Positions 27,250-36,900 of a stretch of 64,000 bases of DNA are shown here, in pieces. This DNA is from Photobacterium arenosum (GTDB lineage Bacteria > Pseudomonadota > Gammaproteobacteria > Enterobacterales > Vibrionaceae): positions 1 to 64,000 of the forward strand of contig NZ_JACYTP010000003.1 of NCBI RefSeq assembly GCF_014841115.1, read 5' to 3'. A program made the translations under genes and the position numbers. Position 1 is the stretch's first letter, and each line of letters begins with the position of its first letter. The notes beneath the pieces are model-generated. The model worked only from the letters and a program-made list of their open reading frames with translations. It was not told where the DNA came from and ran no database searches.

Positions 27250-27639
27250 ATGAGAACTCTTGCAAGAATCCTTACGGGGATCGATTCCCGAAAGCCCGTC
27301 ATTGCGCTAATGGCGGTTGGAGTAATAGTTGCTGGAATGATGATGAGTGTGGGTGTAAGTGCGGCAGAAACGGCAACAGAAGTGCCCGCTGTGCCTAAGG
27401 CCACATCAACCCCAGTGACGACCCCTTCTTCGGCAACGACATCTTCTGCGACAACCTCGTCGGCAACTGCCTCTAAAGGGTCTGCGGCGGGCATCACTAC
27501 GGCGTCTGCGGCATCAGCAGGGGGCTTAACGGCCACTGTGGTTGCTGTCGGGGTGGCCGCTGTGGTGATAGGTGTTGCGTTATCGGACACCGGCGGCGGT
27601 GATGATAGCCCTGCGCCGCCGGTCACCAATCAGCAATAG
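27250..27639 (+). CDS. Small secreted Ala/Ser/Thr-rich protein resembling YjbE of exopolysaccharide operons
   Basis: A 129-residue protein. MRTLARILTGIDSRKP is followed by a hydrophobic segment (IALMAVGVIVAGMMMSVG) and a likely signal-peptidase site at VSAAETA. A long Thr/Ser/Ala low-complexity stretch comes next, then a second hydrophobic segment (ATVVAVGVAAVVIGVAL) and the tail SDTGGGDDSPAPP. The arrangement of low complexity, Val/Ala-rich segment and GGGDD tail resembles YjbE, the small first-gene product of yjbEFGH exopolysaccharide operons; I recall this by pattern and it is not a firm homology. No yjbFGH follows. An upstream in-frame start at 27208 overlaps the putative -10 and is not used. 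The location after ugd supports a polysaccharide role. Confidence 0.55.
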   Translation: MRTLARILTGIDSRKPVIALMAVGVIVAGMMMSVGVSAAETATEVPAVPKATSTPVTTPSSATTSSATTSSATASKGSAAGITTASAASAGGLTATVVAVGVAAVVIGVALSDTGGGDDSPAPPVTNQQ

Positions 27640-27680
27640 TCTGAACCTCGCCTGAGCGGTATCACTGCCGGGTATTGAGT

Positions 27681-27706
27681 GCTCTTCCCACGTAAATGGG
27701 GAGAGC
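27681..27706. terminator. Hairpin between the YjbE-like gene and mnmC
   Basis: GCTCTTCCC (27681-27689) pairs with GGGGAGAGC (27698-27706) with one G-U pair. Neither side has a strong T-run, so termination of the convergent genes here is only possible. Confidence 0.35.
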
Positions 27707-27753
27707 CATTACGGTTGTGCGCTACCACATTTTGCATGACGCATATTGCTGAA

Positions 27754-29781
27754 TCAGCTTTCTACCGCTTTTCCTTTGAGTAATTTGCGTACCCACATCC
27801 GTCCCGGATGCAGAGCATCAAGGACACTCAGAGGTAGTGGCAGTGGATCTCCGCATAACTGGGACGCCAGCACTTCGCCCAGCAGCGGCGCTGAGCTGAG
27901 ACCGCGGGAACCCAGTCCTATCATGGCATAGAGTCCGGAATAGACAGGCACATCCGCGGCTTCGCTTTGCTGCTCCCGCAGTTCGGCATACTGACTCAGC
28001 AGCGTCTCAAAGCGGCAGACATCCCCGACGAAAGGCAAATGATCCCGGCTGGCGCAGCGAACACCGGTTCGGGCATCCTGTGCGGAGACATCGATGGCTG
28101 TTGGCCAGTCAACAGCGGGCAGACATTCTGCCAGCCGCGTCTGGTTATCCTGATGTTCTTCTGGCGAGAAACTCAGATCGGTACTGTTGCGGCGATAACT
28201 GGCGCCGATACAGTGCGTCTGTGTGTCTGGGTTTACCGGCGTCAGATAACCGTCGTAACACAGAACCGATTTCAATTGCGCCAGTTCACCCTGGCTGGGC
28301 ACATGGCTGACCTGACCACGTACTGAGTAGGCAGGGATATCCCGGGTCTGCGCGAATTCTGCAAAGCGATGCCCATTGGCAACAACCACGGTTGAATGGA
28401 TGAATTGCCGGTTATCACGGCTGATCAGCGACCACCGAGCGCTGTCATTCTGGCTCAGACTGGTGATGTCAGTATCAGTATGCAGCGACAAACGTCCTGT
28501 TGCCTGTGCCTGTTGAATAAGGGCGCGTGTCAGCGCTTGCGGGCACAGCCAGCCGCCAAGCGGGTAGTGCACACTGCGGTGACCGGTTGTTACGCCTGTG
28601 ATGGCCTGAGTCTGTTCGACATCCAGGGCATGAACGACATCCTGCGGAAAGCCGCCGCTCAGCATCTTATCCAGTTTTTCTGCCGTTTTCTCATTCCAGG
28701 CCAGTTGAGTGACGCCGCACCAGTCATGGCTGAAATCACTGACTGCAGCAGCCTGTTCGACAAACTGCCGGGCGTAGAGATAAGCCGGGGCAAAGAAACG
28801 ACTGAGCGCATCGTTGGAACCATTCAGCAGCGGGTAGACAGCACCCTGGCGATTGCCTGATGCTCCTTCTGCGGGCAGGGCGTCGGCACAGTAAAGGCTG
28901 ACCTGAACGCCGCGCCGCACCAGTGCCAGTGCGGTCGCGGCTGATCCTATTCCGCCGCCAATGATAGCCACATCGGATAAATCTGCAGCGCTCTGGCGGG
29001 CATACCAGGGGGCAAAACTGGCTCCCTGGCGGCGTTCAGACAAGGTGCCGGCCAACATATCTCGCTTGTAGCCGAACCCTTTGACTTTTTTCATGTCAAA
29101 ACCGGCATCGTTCAGTCCGCGGCGGACAAAACCGGCGGCGGTGAATGTGGCGGCGGTACAGGCTTCGCGGGCCAGTGCTGCCATGCCGTTGAAGAGATCC
29201 TGGTTCCACATCTCAGGATTTTTACTGGGGGCAAAACCATCGAGAAACCAGGCGTCGACTAACCCGCCTGCTGGGGTCCATACTTGAGGAAGAGAGGTTT
29301 TAATGTCACCAAACCACAGGTCCAGGGTGATCATGCCATCTTCCAGCACCAGGCGGTGGCAGTCGGCAACGGCCGGTGGATAATGAGCATGGAGCTGACG
29401 GGCAAGATCGGCCAGCTCAGGCCAGGATTCATGGGCTTTGATCAGATCCTCACGGGTGACAGGAAATTTTTCGAAACTGATAAAATGCAGCTCTTTAACA
29501 CTGGCGTCCGGGTTCGCCTGACGAAAGGCTTTGAACCATTGCCAGACCGCAAGAAAATTCAGACCCGTGCCAAAGCCGGTTTCTGCCACAACAAATCGGC
29601 GGCGGTCAAAGGTGTCCCAGCGCGTCGGCAGCCCATTCTGCTGCAAAAAGACATAACGTGTTTCTTCGAGTCCGTTGGCATTGGAGAAATACACGTCGTC
29701 GAAATCGTGAGAAACTGGCGTACCGGCTTCGTTCCAGTCCAGAACGGCATTTTCAATCTGTTTAGGCGACGAATGGGACAA
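27754..29781 (-). CDS. mnmC: Bifunctional tRNA (mnm5s2U34) biosynthesis protein MnmC
   Basis: A 675-residue fusion enzyme completing the 5-methylaminomethyl group on U34 of tRNAs for Lys, Glu and Gln. The N-terminal methyltransferase domain (to about 245) has [18 protein letters not shown] and [17 protein letters not shown]. The C-terminal FAD-dependent demodification domain starts with [18 protein letters not shown] near 270. The length equals the family norm. The start is a TTG at 29781 with AAGAGG seven bases upstream and gives the usual short N-terminus. It is divergent from fabB, the conserved arrangement in many gammaproteobacteria. Confidence 0.95.
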   Translation of the reverse strand: MSHSSPKQIENAVLDWNEAGTPVSHDFDDVYFSNANGLEETRYVFLQQNGLPTRWDTFDRRRFVVAETGFGTGLNFLAVWQWFKAFRQANPDASVKELHFISFEKFPVTREDLIKAHESWPELADLARQLHAHYPPAVADCHRLVLEDGMITLDLWFGDIKTSLPQVWTPAGGLVDAWFLDGFAPSKNPEMWNQDLFNGMAALAREACTAATFTAAGFVRRGLNDAGFDMKKVKGFGYKRDMLAGTLSERRQGASFAPWYARQSAADLSDVAIIGGGIGSAATALALVRRGVQVSLYCADALPAEGASGNRQGAVYPLLNGSNDALSRFFAPAYLYARQFVEQAAAVSDFSHDWCGVTQLAWNEKTAEKLDKMLSGGFPQDVVHALDVEQTQAITGVTTGHRSVHYPLGGWLCPQALTRALIQQAQATGRLSLHTDTDITSLSQNDSARWSLISRDNRQFIHSTVVVANGHRFAEFAQTRDIPAYSVRGQVSHVPSQGELAQLKSVLCYDGYLTPVNPDTQTHCIGASYRRNSTDLSFSPEEHQDNQTRLAECLPAVDWPTAIDVSAQDARTGVRCASRDHLPFVGDVCRFETLLSQYAELREQQSEAADVPVYSGLYAMIGLGSRGLSSAPLLGEVLASQLCGDPLPLPLSVLDALHPGRMWVRKLLKGKAVES

Positions 29782-29985
29782 AAGAAAACCTCTTAGTAAA
29801 GATAACGTGATGATTTTTTAAGCAAGAAATGTGAAATGCCGCTATGTCTTACAGGCAAACTTTGGTAAAAGATCATCAACTGACCACGATAAGTAGCGGA
29901 TTGTAACCGATCACGGGGAAAGCTGACCACTTAAGCTTACTAAACCCGTTATCATCACCGCGTTAAATGACAGTAGGAATTCATC

Positions 29986-31200
29986 ATGAAACGAGCCGTA
30001 ATTACAGGCATGGGTATCGTATCCAGTATCGGTAACAATGTGAAAGAGGTACTGGATTCTCTGAAAACAGGTAAGTCAGGCATTAACTTTTCTCAGCAGT
30101 TTGCAGACGCAAAACTGCGCAGCAATGTCTGGGGTGACCTGAAAATGAACCCGGCTGATCATATCGATCGTAAAAAAATGCGTTTCATGGGCGATGCCGC
30201 AGCCTTCGCGTATTTGTCTATGGAACAGGCAATTGAAGATGCTGGTCTGACTGAAGAGCAGGTCTCTAATGAACGTACTGGTCTGGTGGCCGGTTCGGGT
30301 GGCGCATCTTCGTATAACCAGGTTGCAGCCGTAGATATTCTGCGTGAGAAAGGTGTGAAGCGTGTCGGCCCTTACATGGTACCTCGTACTATGTCATCCA
30401 CCGTGTCTGCCTGTCTGGCAACCCCATTCAAGATTCGTGGTGTCAACTACACCATGAGTTCTGCCTGTGCGACATCTGCGCACTGTATCGGCCACGCGCT
30501 GGAGCTGATTCAACTGGGCAAACAAGACGTTGTATTCGCCGGTGGCGGTGAAGAGCTGGACTGGTCACTGACCATGATGTTCGATGCCATGGGCGCGCTG
30601 TCAACCAAGTACAATGACGATCCATCAAAAGCATCACGTACCTATGATGCCGATCGCGACGGTTTTGTGATTTCCGGCGGCGGCGGCATGGTTGTCGTGG
30701 AAGAGCTGGAGCATGCTCTGGCACGCGGCGCGAAAATTTACGGTGAAATCGTCGGTTATGGCGCGACATCGGATGGTTATGACATGGTTGCCCCTTCAGG
30801 GGAAGGCGCAGTGCGTTGTATGAAGATGGCGATGCAGGATCTGGATGCACCTATCGATTACATCAACACACACGGCACCTCAACGCCTGTGGGTGATGTG
30901 AAAGAGCTGGGTGCCATTCAGGAACTGTTCGGCCAGAATAGTCCGGCGATTTCAGCCACCAAAGCCATGACAGGTCACGCTCTGGGTGCTGCCGGTGTTC
31001 ATGAAGCCATTTACTCCACGCTGATGCTGGACAATGACTTTATTGCCCCGAGCATTAACATTGATAATCTGGACCCGGCGGCAGAAGGCCTGGACATTGT
31101 GCGTGAAACCCGTGATGCCAAGATGAAAACCGTGATGTCGAACTCGTTTGGTTTCGGCGGCACCAACGCGACGCTGGTGATCAAGAAATACGAAGCCTGA
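29986..31200 (+). CDS. fabB: Beta-ketoacyl-ACP synthase I
   Basis: A 404-residue condensing enzyme of type II fatty-acid synthesis, essential for unsaturated fatty-acid elongation. The catalytic triad appears as [12 protein letters not shown] (Cys near 162), [11 protein letters not shown] (first His) and [12 protein letters not shown] (second His). [17 protein letters not shown] is the canonical start, and the ATG follows TAGGAATTC. A clean terminator at 31340 closes the gene. FabR or FadR control is known for enteric fabB, but I could not find a convincing operator in the 200-base mnmC-fabB spacer. Confidence 0.97.
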   Translation: MKRAVITGMGIVSSIGNNVKEVLDSLKTGKSGINFSQQFADAKLRSNVWGDLKMNPADHIDRKKMRFMGDAAAFAYLSMEQAIEDAGLTEEQVSNERTGLVAGSGGASSYNQVAAVDILREKGVKRVGPYMVPRTMSSTVSACLATPFKIRGVNYTMSSACATSAHCIGHALELIQLGKQDVVFAGGGEELDWSLTMMFDAMGALSTKYNDDPSKASRTYDADRDGFVISGGGGMVVVEELEHALARGAKIYGEIVGYGATSDGYDMVAPSGEGAVRCMKMAMQDLDAPIDYINTHGTSTPVGDVKELGAIQELFGQNSPAISATKAMTGHALGAAGVHEAIYSTLMLDNDFIAPSINIDNLDPAAEGLDIVRETRDAKMKTVMSNSFGFGGTNATLVIKKYEA

Positions 31201-31339
31201 TAAGCCGGCATACAGATGATGCTTTATGCAGAGTCTGTATCCCCTGATTTCCAGGGCGGCGCGATACTCAGGGTTTCCTGTATCGCGCCAGTATTCAGAC
31301 GCGGCACTTATCGAGTGTTCTTCCCCATCCTGGATGTTT

Positions 31340-31366
31340 AACCCGGTATTTATACCGGGTTTTTTT
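31340..31366 (+). terminator. Rho-independent terminator after fabB
   Basis: AACCCGGTAT (31340-31349) and ATACCGGGTT (31352-31361) with a tight loop, then T to 31366. Confidence 0.9.
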
Positions 31367-31467
31367 GTCGTTACAGAATGGCTAGTCAGTCTGAGCTTTT
31401 CTTGACATCAGCCAATTTTTTCCCATGCTAGTCCGCAATTGATTCGCGCTACTTTTTCGGAGCCCCA

Positions 31468-32634
31468 ATGAAAATCCTTGTAGATGAAAACATGCCTTAT
31501 GCGGTTGAACTGTTCGGTCGTTTAGGTGAGGTTATCGCCAAGCCTGGCCGCACACTGACAGCCGAAGATCTGGTTGATATTGATGGTCTCATGATACGTT
31601 CGGTCACCAAAGTGAATGCCGATTTACTGGCAAAAGCCGACAAGCTGCGTTTCATTGGCACGGCAACCGCCGGTCAGGACCATATTGATCAGGCCGCGGT
31701 GGAAGCGAAAGGGATTGCCTACACAGCCGCGCCGGGCTGTAACAAGGTCGGGGTGGCTGAATATGTGCTAAGCAGCCTGATGGTGCTGGGCCAGCAGCAG
31801 GGTTTTTCGATTTTCGACAAAACGGTAGGGATTGTCGGGGCCGGCAATGTCGGCTCGTATCTGGCAGGCTGTCTGGATGCCTTAGGTATCCGCTATTTGC
31901 TCAATGATCCCCTCAAAGAAGCGGAGGGTGATCCGCGGCAGTTTGCCTCGCTGGACACTCTGATTAAGCAATGCGATGTCATCACCCTGCACACACCGTT
32001 GACAACGCAGGGCGATTACCCGACTCATCACCTGGTGGATCAGGCGTTTCTTTCCCGCCTGAAAGACGGGGCGATTTTGATCAATGCCGCCCGGGGCCCT
32101 ATAGTCGACAGCCTGGCACTGAAACATGCCCTGCAGCAGTCGCAAACCGGTCAGGGTAAAGCACTGACGGCGGTACTGGATGTGTTTGAGCATGAGCCTT
32201 TGGTTGATCGCGAGCTATTGCCTTTGCTGGCATTTGCCACCCCCCATGTGGCAGGTTACGGCCTGGAAGGCAAAGCCCGTGGCACGACTATGATTTTCAA
32301 TAGCTTCTGCGAATTTCTTGGCCGCGACGACAGAGTAGAAGCAGCAGAATTGTTACCGGTTGCGCCTGTGCCCTTGGCACGGCTGAGCAGAGAGTGGGAT
32401 GAAGACACGCTCTTCACCTTGATTCAGTTGATCTATGATGTCAGAAAGGATGACGCCCTCTTTCGCCGTAAGATGCAGGCGGTCGATGATGCCGGTATGG
32501 CGTCGGAATTCGATAAGATGCGAAAAAATTACTGGGATCGACGCGAATACAGTGCGGTCACAGTAGAAGGTCAGGGGCATTTTGGGTTAGAGTCGCTGGC
32601 TAAATTAGGTTTTACTGTTGAGGAAACACCATGA
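31468..32634 (+). CDS. pdxB: Erythronate-4-phosphate dehydrogenase
   Basis: A 388-residue D-2-hydroxyacid dehydrogenase of the DXP-dependent vitamin B6 pathway. It oxidises 4-phosphoerythronate. [20 protein letters not shown] is the diagnostic PdxB opening. The NAD loop [15 protein letters not shown], the catalytic ARGPIVD region and [14 protein letters not shown] follow. The extra C-terminal dimerisation domain (about 285-385) separates PdxB from other family members. The stop overlaps the asd start as ATGA, so the two are translated together. A terminator of fabB lies 100 bases upstream, so it probably has its own promoter. Confidence 0.96.
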   Translation: MKILVDENMPYAVELFGRLGEVIAKPGRTLTAEDLVDIDGLMIRSVTKVNADLLAKADKLRFIGTATAGQDHIDQAAVEAKGIAYTAAPGCNKVGVAEYVLSSLMVLGQQQGFSIFDKTVGIVGAGNVGSYLAGCLDALGIRYLLNDPLKEAEGDPRQFASLDTLIKQCDVITLHTPLTTQGDYPTHHLVDQAFLSRLKDGAILINAARGPIVDSLALKHALQQSQTGQGKALTAVLDVFEHEPLVDRELLPLLAFATPHVAGYGLEGKARGTTMIFNSFCEFLGRDDRVEAAELLPVAPVPLARLSREWDEDTLFTLIQLIYDVRKDDALFRRKMQAVDDAGMASEFDKMRKNYWDRREYSAVTVEGQGHFGLESLAKLGFTVEETP

Positions 32635-33644
32635 GTCAGGAATTTGATATTGCCATTCTCGGAGCCACCGGTGCCGTTGGGGAAGCCATGGTTGAGGTGC
32701 TGGAGGAGCGTAATTTTCCTGTCCGTAACCTGTATCTGCTCGCCTCCGAGCGCGGTGCGGGCAAGACGCTGCGATTTAAGGGTAAAAGTGCCCGTGTGAC
32801 CAATGTCGAAGACTTCGACTGGACGCAGGTGCAGCTGGCGTTGTTTTCTGCCGGTTCTGAGGCCTCTGAACATTGGGCGCCGATTGCCGCCGACGCGGGT
32901 GTGGTGGTGATTGATAATACCTCATGCTTCCGCTACGACCCTGAAATCCCACTGGTTGTGCCGGAAGTGAACCCGGAAGCGCTGGCCGATTTTCGTAATC
33001 GCAACATAGTGGCCAACCCGAACTGTTCGACGATTCAGATGCTGGTGGCCCTGAAGCCGATTCATGATGCTTATGGCATCGACCGGATTAACGTGGCGAC
33101 TTATCAGTCTGTTTCAGGCTCGGGTAAGAGTGGCGTGAATGAACTGGCTGGCCAGACGTCCAAGCTGCTGAACGGTTTGCCGGTGGAAAACAAAGTCTAC
33201 TCTAAGCAGATTGCTTTTAATTGCCTGCCGCAGATCGACGAGTTCATGGATAACGGCTACACCAAAGAAGAAATGAAAATGGTGTGGGAAACCCAGAAAA
33301 TTCTCGGCGATGCCAATATCCGCGTGAACCCGACTTGTGTCCGTGTGCCGGTATTCTACGGCCATGCGGAAGCTGTGCATGTGGAAACTTGTCAGCCTGT
33401 GATTATTGAAGAAGTGATCAGCCTGCTGGAAAATGCCGATGGCATCGAAGTGTTCCACGGCAGCGAGTACCCGACTCAGGTGGTGGACGCTATCGGCAAA
33501 AACCATGTCATGGTCGGCCGTATCCGGGAAGATATCAGTCACCCTTGTGGTCTGAATATGTGGGTGGTGGCGGATAACGTCCGTAAAGGTGCAGCGACCA
33601 ACAGCGTGCAGATTGCAGAGAAACTGATCCAGGAATACCTGTAA
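32631..33644 (+). CDS. asd: Aspartate-semialdehyde dehydrogenase
   Basis: A 337-residue enzyme reducing aspartyl-4-phosphate to the semialdehyde on the route to Lys, Met, Thr and diaminopimelate. The NADP loop [12 protein letters not shown] is N-terminal. The nucleophile is Cys132 in NPNCSTIQM, and [11 protein letters not shown] follows. In E. coli the gene after pdxB is usg, a relative lacking the catalytic residue, whereas here the Cys is intact, so this is likely an active Asd of the shorter (type 2) class found in Vibrio. The ATG overlaps the pdxB stop by four bases (ATGA). It is the last gene before the fimV region. Confidence 0.92.
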   Translation: MSQEFDIAILGATGAVGEAMVEVLEERNFPVRNLYLLASERGAGKTLRFKGKSARVTNVEDFDWTQVQLALFSAGSEASEHWAPIAADAGVVVIDNTSCFRYDPEIPLVVPEVNPEALADFRNRNIVANPNCSTIQMLVALKPIHDAYGIDRINVATYQSVSGSGKSGVNELAGQTSKLLNGLPVENKVYSKQIAFNCLPQIDEFMDNGYTKEEMKMVWETQKILGDANIRVNPTCVRVPVFYGHAEAVHVETCQPVIIEEVISLLENADGIEVFHGSEYPTQVVDAIGKNHVMVGRIREDISHPCGLNMWVVADNVRKGAATNSVQIAEKLIQEYL

Positions 33645-33699
33645 GACACAAAGCGAGTTGTTCCGGCCACCAAGCGGCCGGATACACCCGGCGATTCAG

Positions 33700-33723
33700 A
33701 GGCGTGCGAATGAGCACGCCTTT
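33700..33723 (+). terminator. Hairpin after asd, weak terminator
   Basis: AGGCGTGC (33700-33707) and GCACGCCT (33714-33721) with a 6-base loop, followed only by TT. Another stem, CCGGCC/GGCCGG, lies at 33663-33681. Confidence 0.4.
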
Positions 33724-33912
33724 GAGTTCCTTTAGCCAATTTCTTGATCTTCACAGTAAAAGCCGGGCATGGTGATTGACATCAAGCCATGGCAGGCAAC
33801 AATCACTTTTAATGTTCACAAACGCCTGTCGTTTTGCATTTACGCTCAAGTATTCTGGCTACAGGCCGAAGAATTCCTAGTTTACTATCTCTGCCAGAGA
33901 GGACAGCAGGCA

Positions 33913-36900
33913 GTGTCTGACTCATCAAATAAAATGAAACGTGCCATCTTACCGGTGGTTATCGCATCGGCGGCTTTGCAGCTTCCTGTCGCCGTTCAAG
34001 CGAACACTGTTCGAATTATGGGGCCGACCGATCAGGTTGCTGAGCCCGTACAACCACCGGCGCCTGCGGTGTCACCCGCGCCATCGCCCCGACCCGCTGT
34101 GACTCAGCCTCGCGCGGCCACGTCGCGTCCAGCGACGGCTCCCGGCAATCGCTCTGTCGGTATTTACGGCCCGACAGGCGAAAACGAAACCTTATGGTCC
34201 ATTGCGTCGCGGTATAAGCCCAATGACAACGTTTCTATTTATCAGGTCCTCGGGGCAATTTTCCGTGCCAACCCCAATGCCTTCACTGACAGCAATATTC
34301 ATGGCCTGATCCCGGGTAGCCGCCTGAGAATGCCGACCATGGCTCAGATTCAGGCGGAAAATGCCGATCAGATACGCAATCGCGTAGAAACTGATCTTCA
34401 GCGCCGTGAGCAGTCGCGCGCGCGCGCGGGTAACGCGGGCAATACGACCGGAGGTAATAATAGCCGTCCGGCCTCTGCATCAGCAGGTACGTCGGGGACA
34501 GGCTCAGCTTCTGCACCCAGATCGGCGCCAGCACCGAAACCGGCCGTACCTGCGCCACAGGTTCAGGCTCAGTCTCCTTCAGTGGCTGCCAGCACGCCAG
34601 AACGCCCAGCCGCACCAGCAGTGTCATCCACCGCGCCTGCAGCGGGTGTTGCCGCCGCTGCCGCAGGTACGGCGAACGGTGCCCTTTCGCCTGCGCTTCA
34701 GGAGCAGCTTGACACCTCAGATGAAGAGCTGACCAAATTACGCGAAAGTAATCAGTTGCTTCGTGTTCGCTTGTCTGAAATGCAGCATGAAATTGGTGCG
34801 CTGAAAGAACAGCTGGCGGGTGACGAGGAGCTGCGCGGCGAAATTCAGTCATTCATTGCCCAGCAAAAAGTGCAGCAAGGCCAGCTTGACGCGCCGCTGG
34901 TCGAACAACCGCCAGTTCACTGGCTGGATAAACTGGTTGCAAACCCGTGGGCACTGGCAGGTGCTGCTTTGATTCCCGGCAGTTTAATTGCAGGCTTACT
35001 GGCATTTTTCGTTGGCCGGCGCCGTAAAGAGGAAGACACAGCTCCCCCTGTCGCTGAGGTAAGCAAAGAAGCGCCTAAGCCTATAGTCACTGATCTGGAC
35101 GATGATGAACCGCATCTGGGGCTGGACAGTGAAGACAGCAGTCTTGACGATCTGTTTGATGATAAGACGCCGCAGGACAATCCGATCTTCTCGGACAACC
35201 TGTTTGATGATAACGATGCAGAGCTTGATGAGCTGGATCTGACGGACGGGCTGGATGACGCCTTTGGCAATGAATTGCCAAAGAGTGATATCTCGGTTAA
35301 GAACAACGATCAGGCCATTGGTCTCCAGGATATGGAGCGTGCACTGGATCAGATTGATCAGGCGCCGCCGCAGGAAAAAGAAGACAGTCTGAGTGGCATT
35401 TGGGACAAGCCTTTCAGCGCACAGGATAACGAAGAAACGGACTTTGATCTTGCCGTTGGTTTACTGGAAGACGAGGACGCATTGCCGGCAAAGCCCGTCG
35501 AAGACAAGCGCAATGACGATCTGTTCGATGCCTTTGCTGACAGTGAACTGACAGGTAATAAAGCCGACAGTATTGAGCTCGGCATGCTGGATCAGGACAT
35601 TCTCAATGAACTGATGCAGGATTTTGAACGTGAAGGTGACGTGCAAAATGAGCCCGCCAGCTCTGCGGTTAACAATGCCCGGGCTGACAGCATTCAGGAT
35701 GACAGTGCTGAAGCGGATTGGGAACTGGACGATCTCAATAGTGACTTCAACCTGGATGCCAGCAGCACCGAGTTACTGGACGAGCTGATTGATGATCAGG
35801 AAAGTGATGCTGACAGCGACTTTGAGCTGGATGAAAACAGTACGGTCCTGCTGGACGAGTTGCTGGATGAAGATAACCCCAACGAGCAGATCGATCCTGA
35901 GCTGGATGCTGAAGAAAACACAGATGAAGACAAAGATGTTTTCGATGAGCTGCTGACACTGGATGAGGAAGACCCTCAGGAAGAGGATACTGTTAGTGCG
36001 GATGACATCGACGATCTGATTTTTTCTGAAAAAAAAACCGTCGATGAGCACTTAAGTGAGCTGGATGACACTGAGACACAAAGCGAGCCGCCTGAAGAAT
36101 ACCTTCAAGGCATGGCCGATGTCGGTGACTCGGTTTCAGATGGTACAGAGACCCAAGACTCTGCCCCTGATGAATCTGACACTGGTATTTTTGACGCTGA
36201 GCCCGAAGCTGAGAAAGTGGCCGATGCAGCGCCACCACCAGCCGCAGTTCAGGCGGCGACTGATGAAGCAGAAGCAGTCGCTGAATCTGAATTTGAGCCA
36301 GAATCTGAGCCAGAAACGACAGCCAGCCAGGATGAGCTGACCGTTGAAGCGGACCCGCAGCAGGATGATATTGATAGCCTGCTGAGTGACGTCCAGACGG
36401 ATGACTCAGTCGTTATGGAATCTGACAGCGCAGATTCGGCCCCGGACGACAATATCGAAGCCGAGGATTCAGGCGCTGTGAATGAACCGGTTTCACACAG
36501 CGAAGCACCTGCAACTGAGATTGGCGATACTGAAGCAGAGCCAGAGAAAAGTGTGTCTGCTGAGCAAGACGCAGATGAAGGGGCAGCAACAGAAACGTTT
36601 GCCCAGCAGGTTGCGGAACACACTGCACCTGACGCTCAGGATGTGGTTGCTGAGCCTGCACCGGCTTCACCAGACACCGAGTCGGCGGAAGATCACGATA
36701 CCGTGCAGTGGCATCACGACAGCGATGAAGCCAGCCAGTTGATAGAACAGAACCCGTATCTGAAATCGGAGCTGGCTGAAAAGGCTGTCGATGAGGCACA
36801 GGTTAAAGCACAGGAGCAGGCTCAGACACAAGTACAGGCTGCAGAGCCTGAGTTTGTGGACGACGAGCAGGTACATGAACATACCTCGGCGCTGGATGCA

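Noticed and set aside
27225-27629. A 134-codon frame antisense to the YjbE-like gene
   Set aside because: It mirrors the Ala/Thr/Ser-rich low-complexity sequence of the plus-strand gene, which alone has a signal peptide and a placed promoter element.
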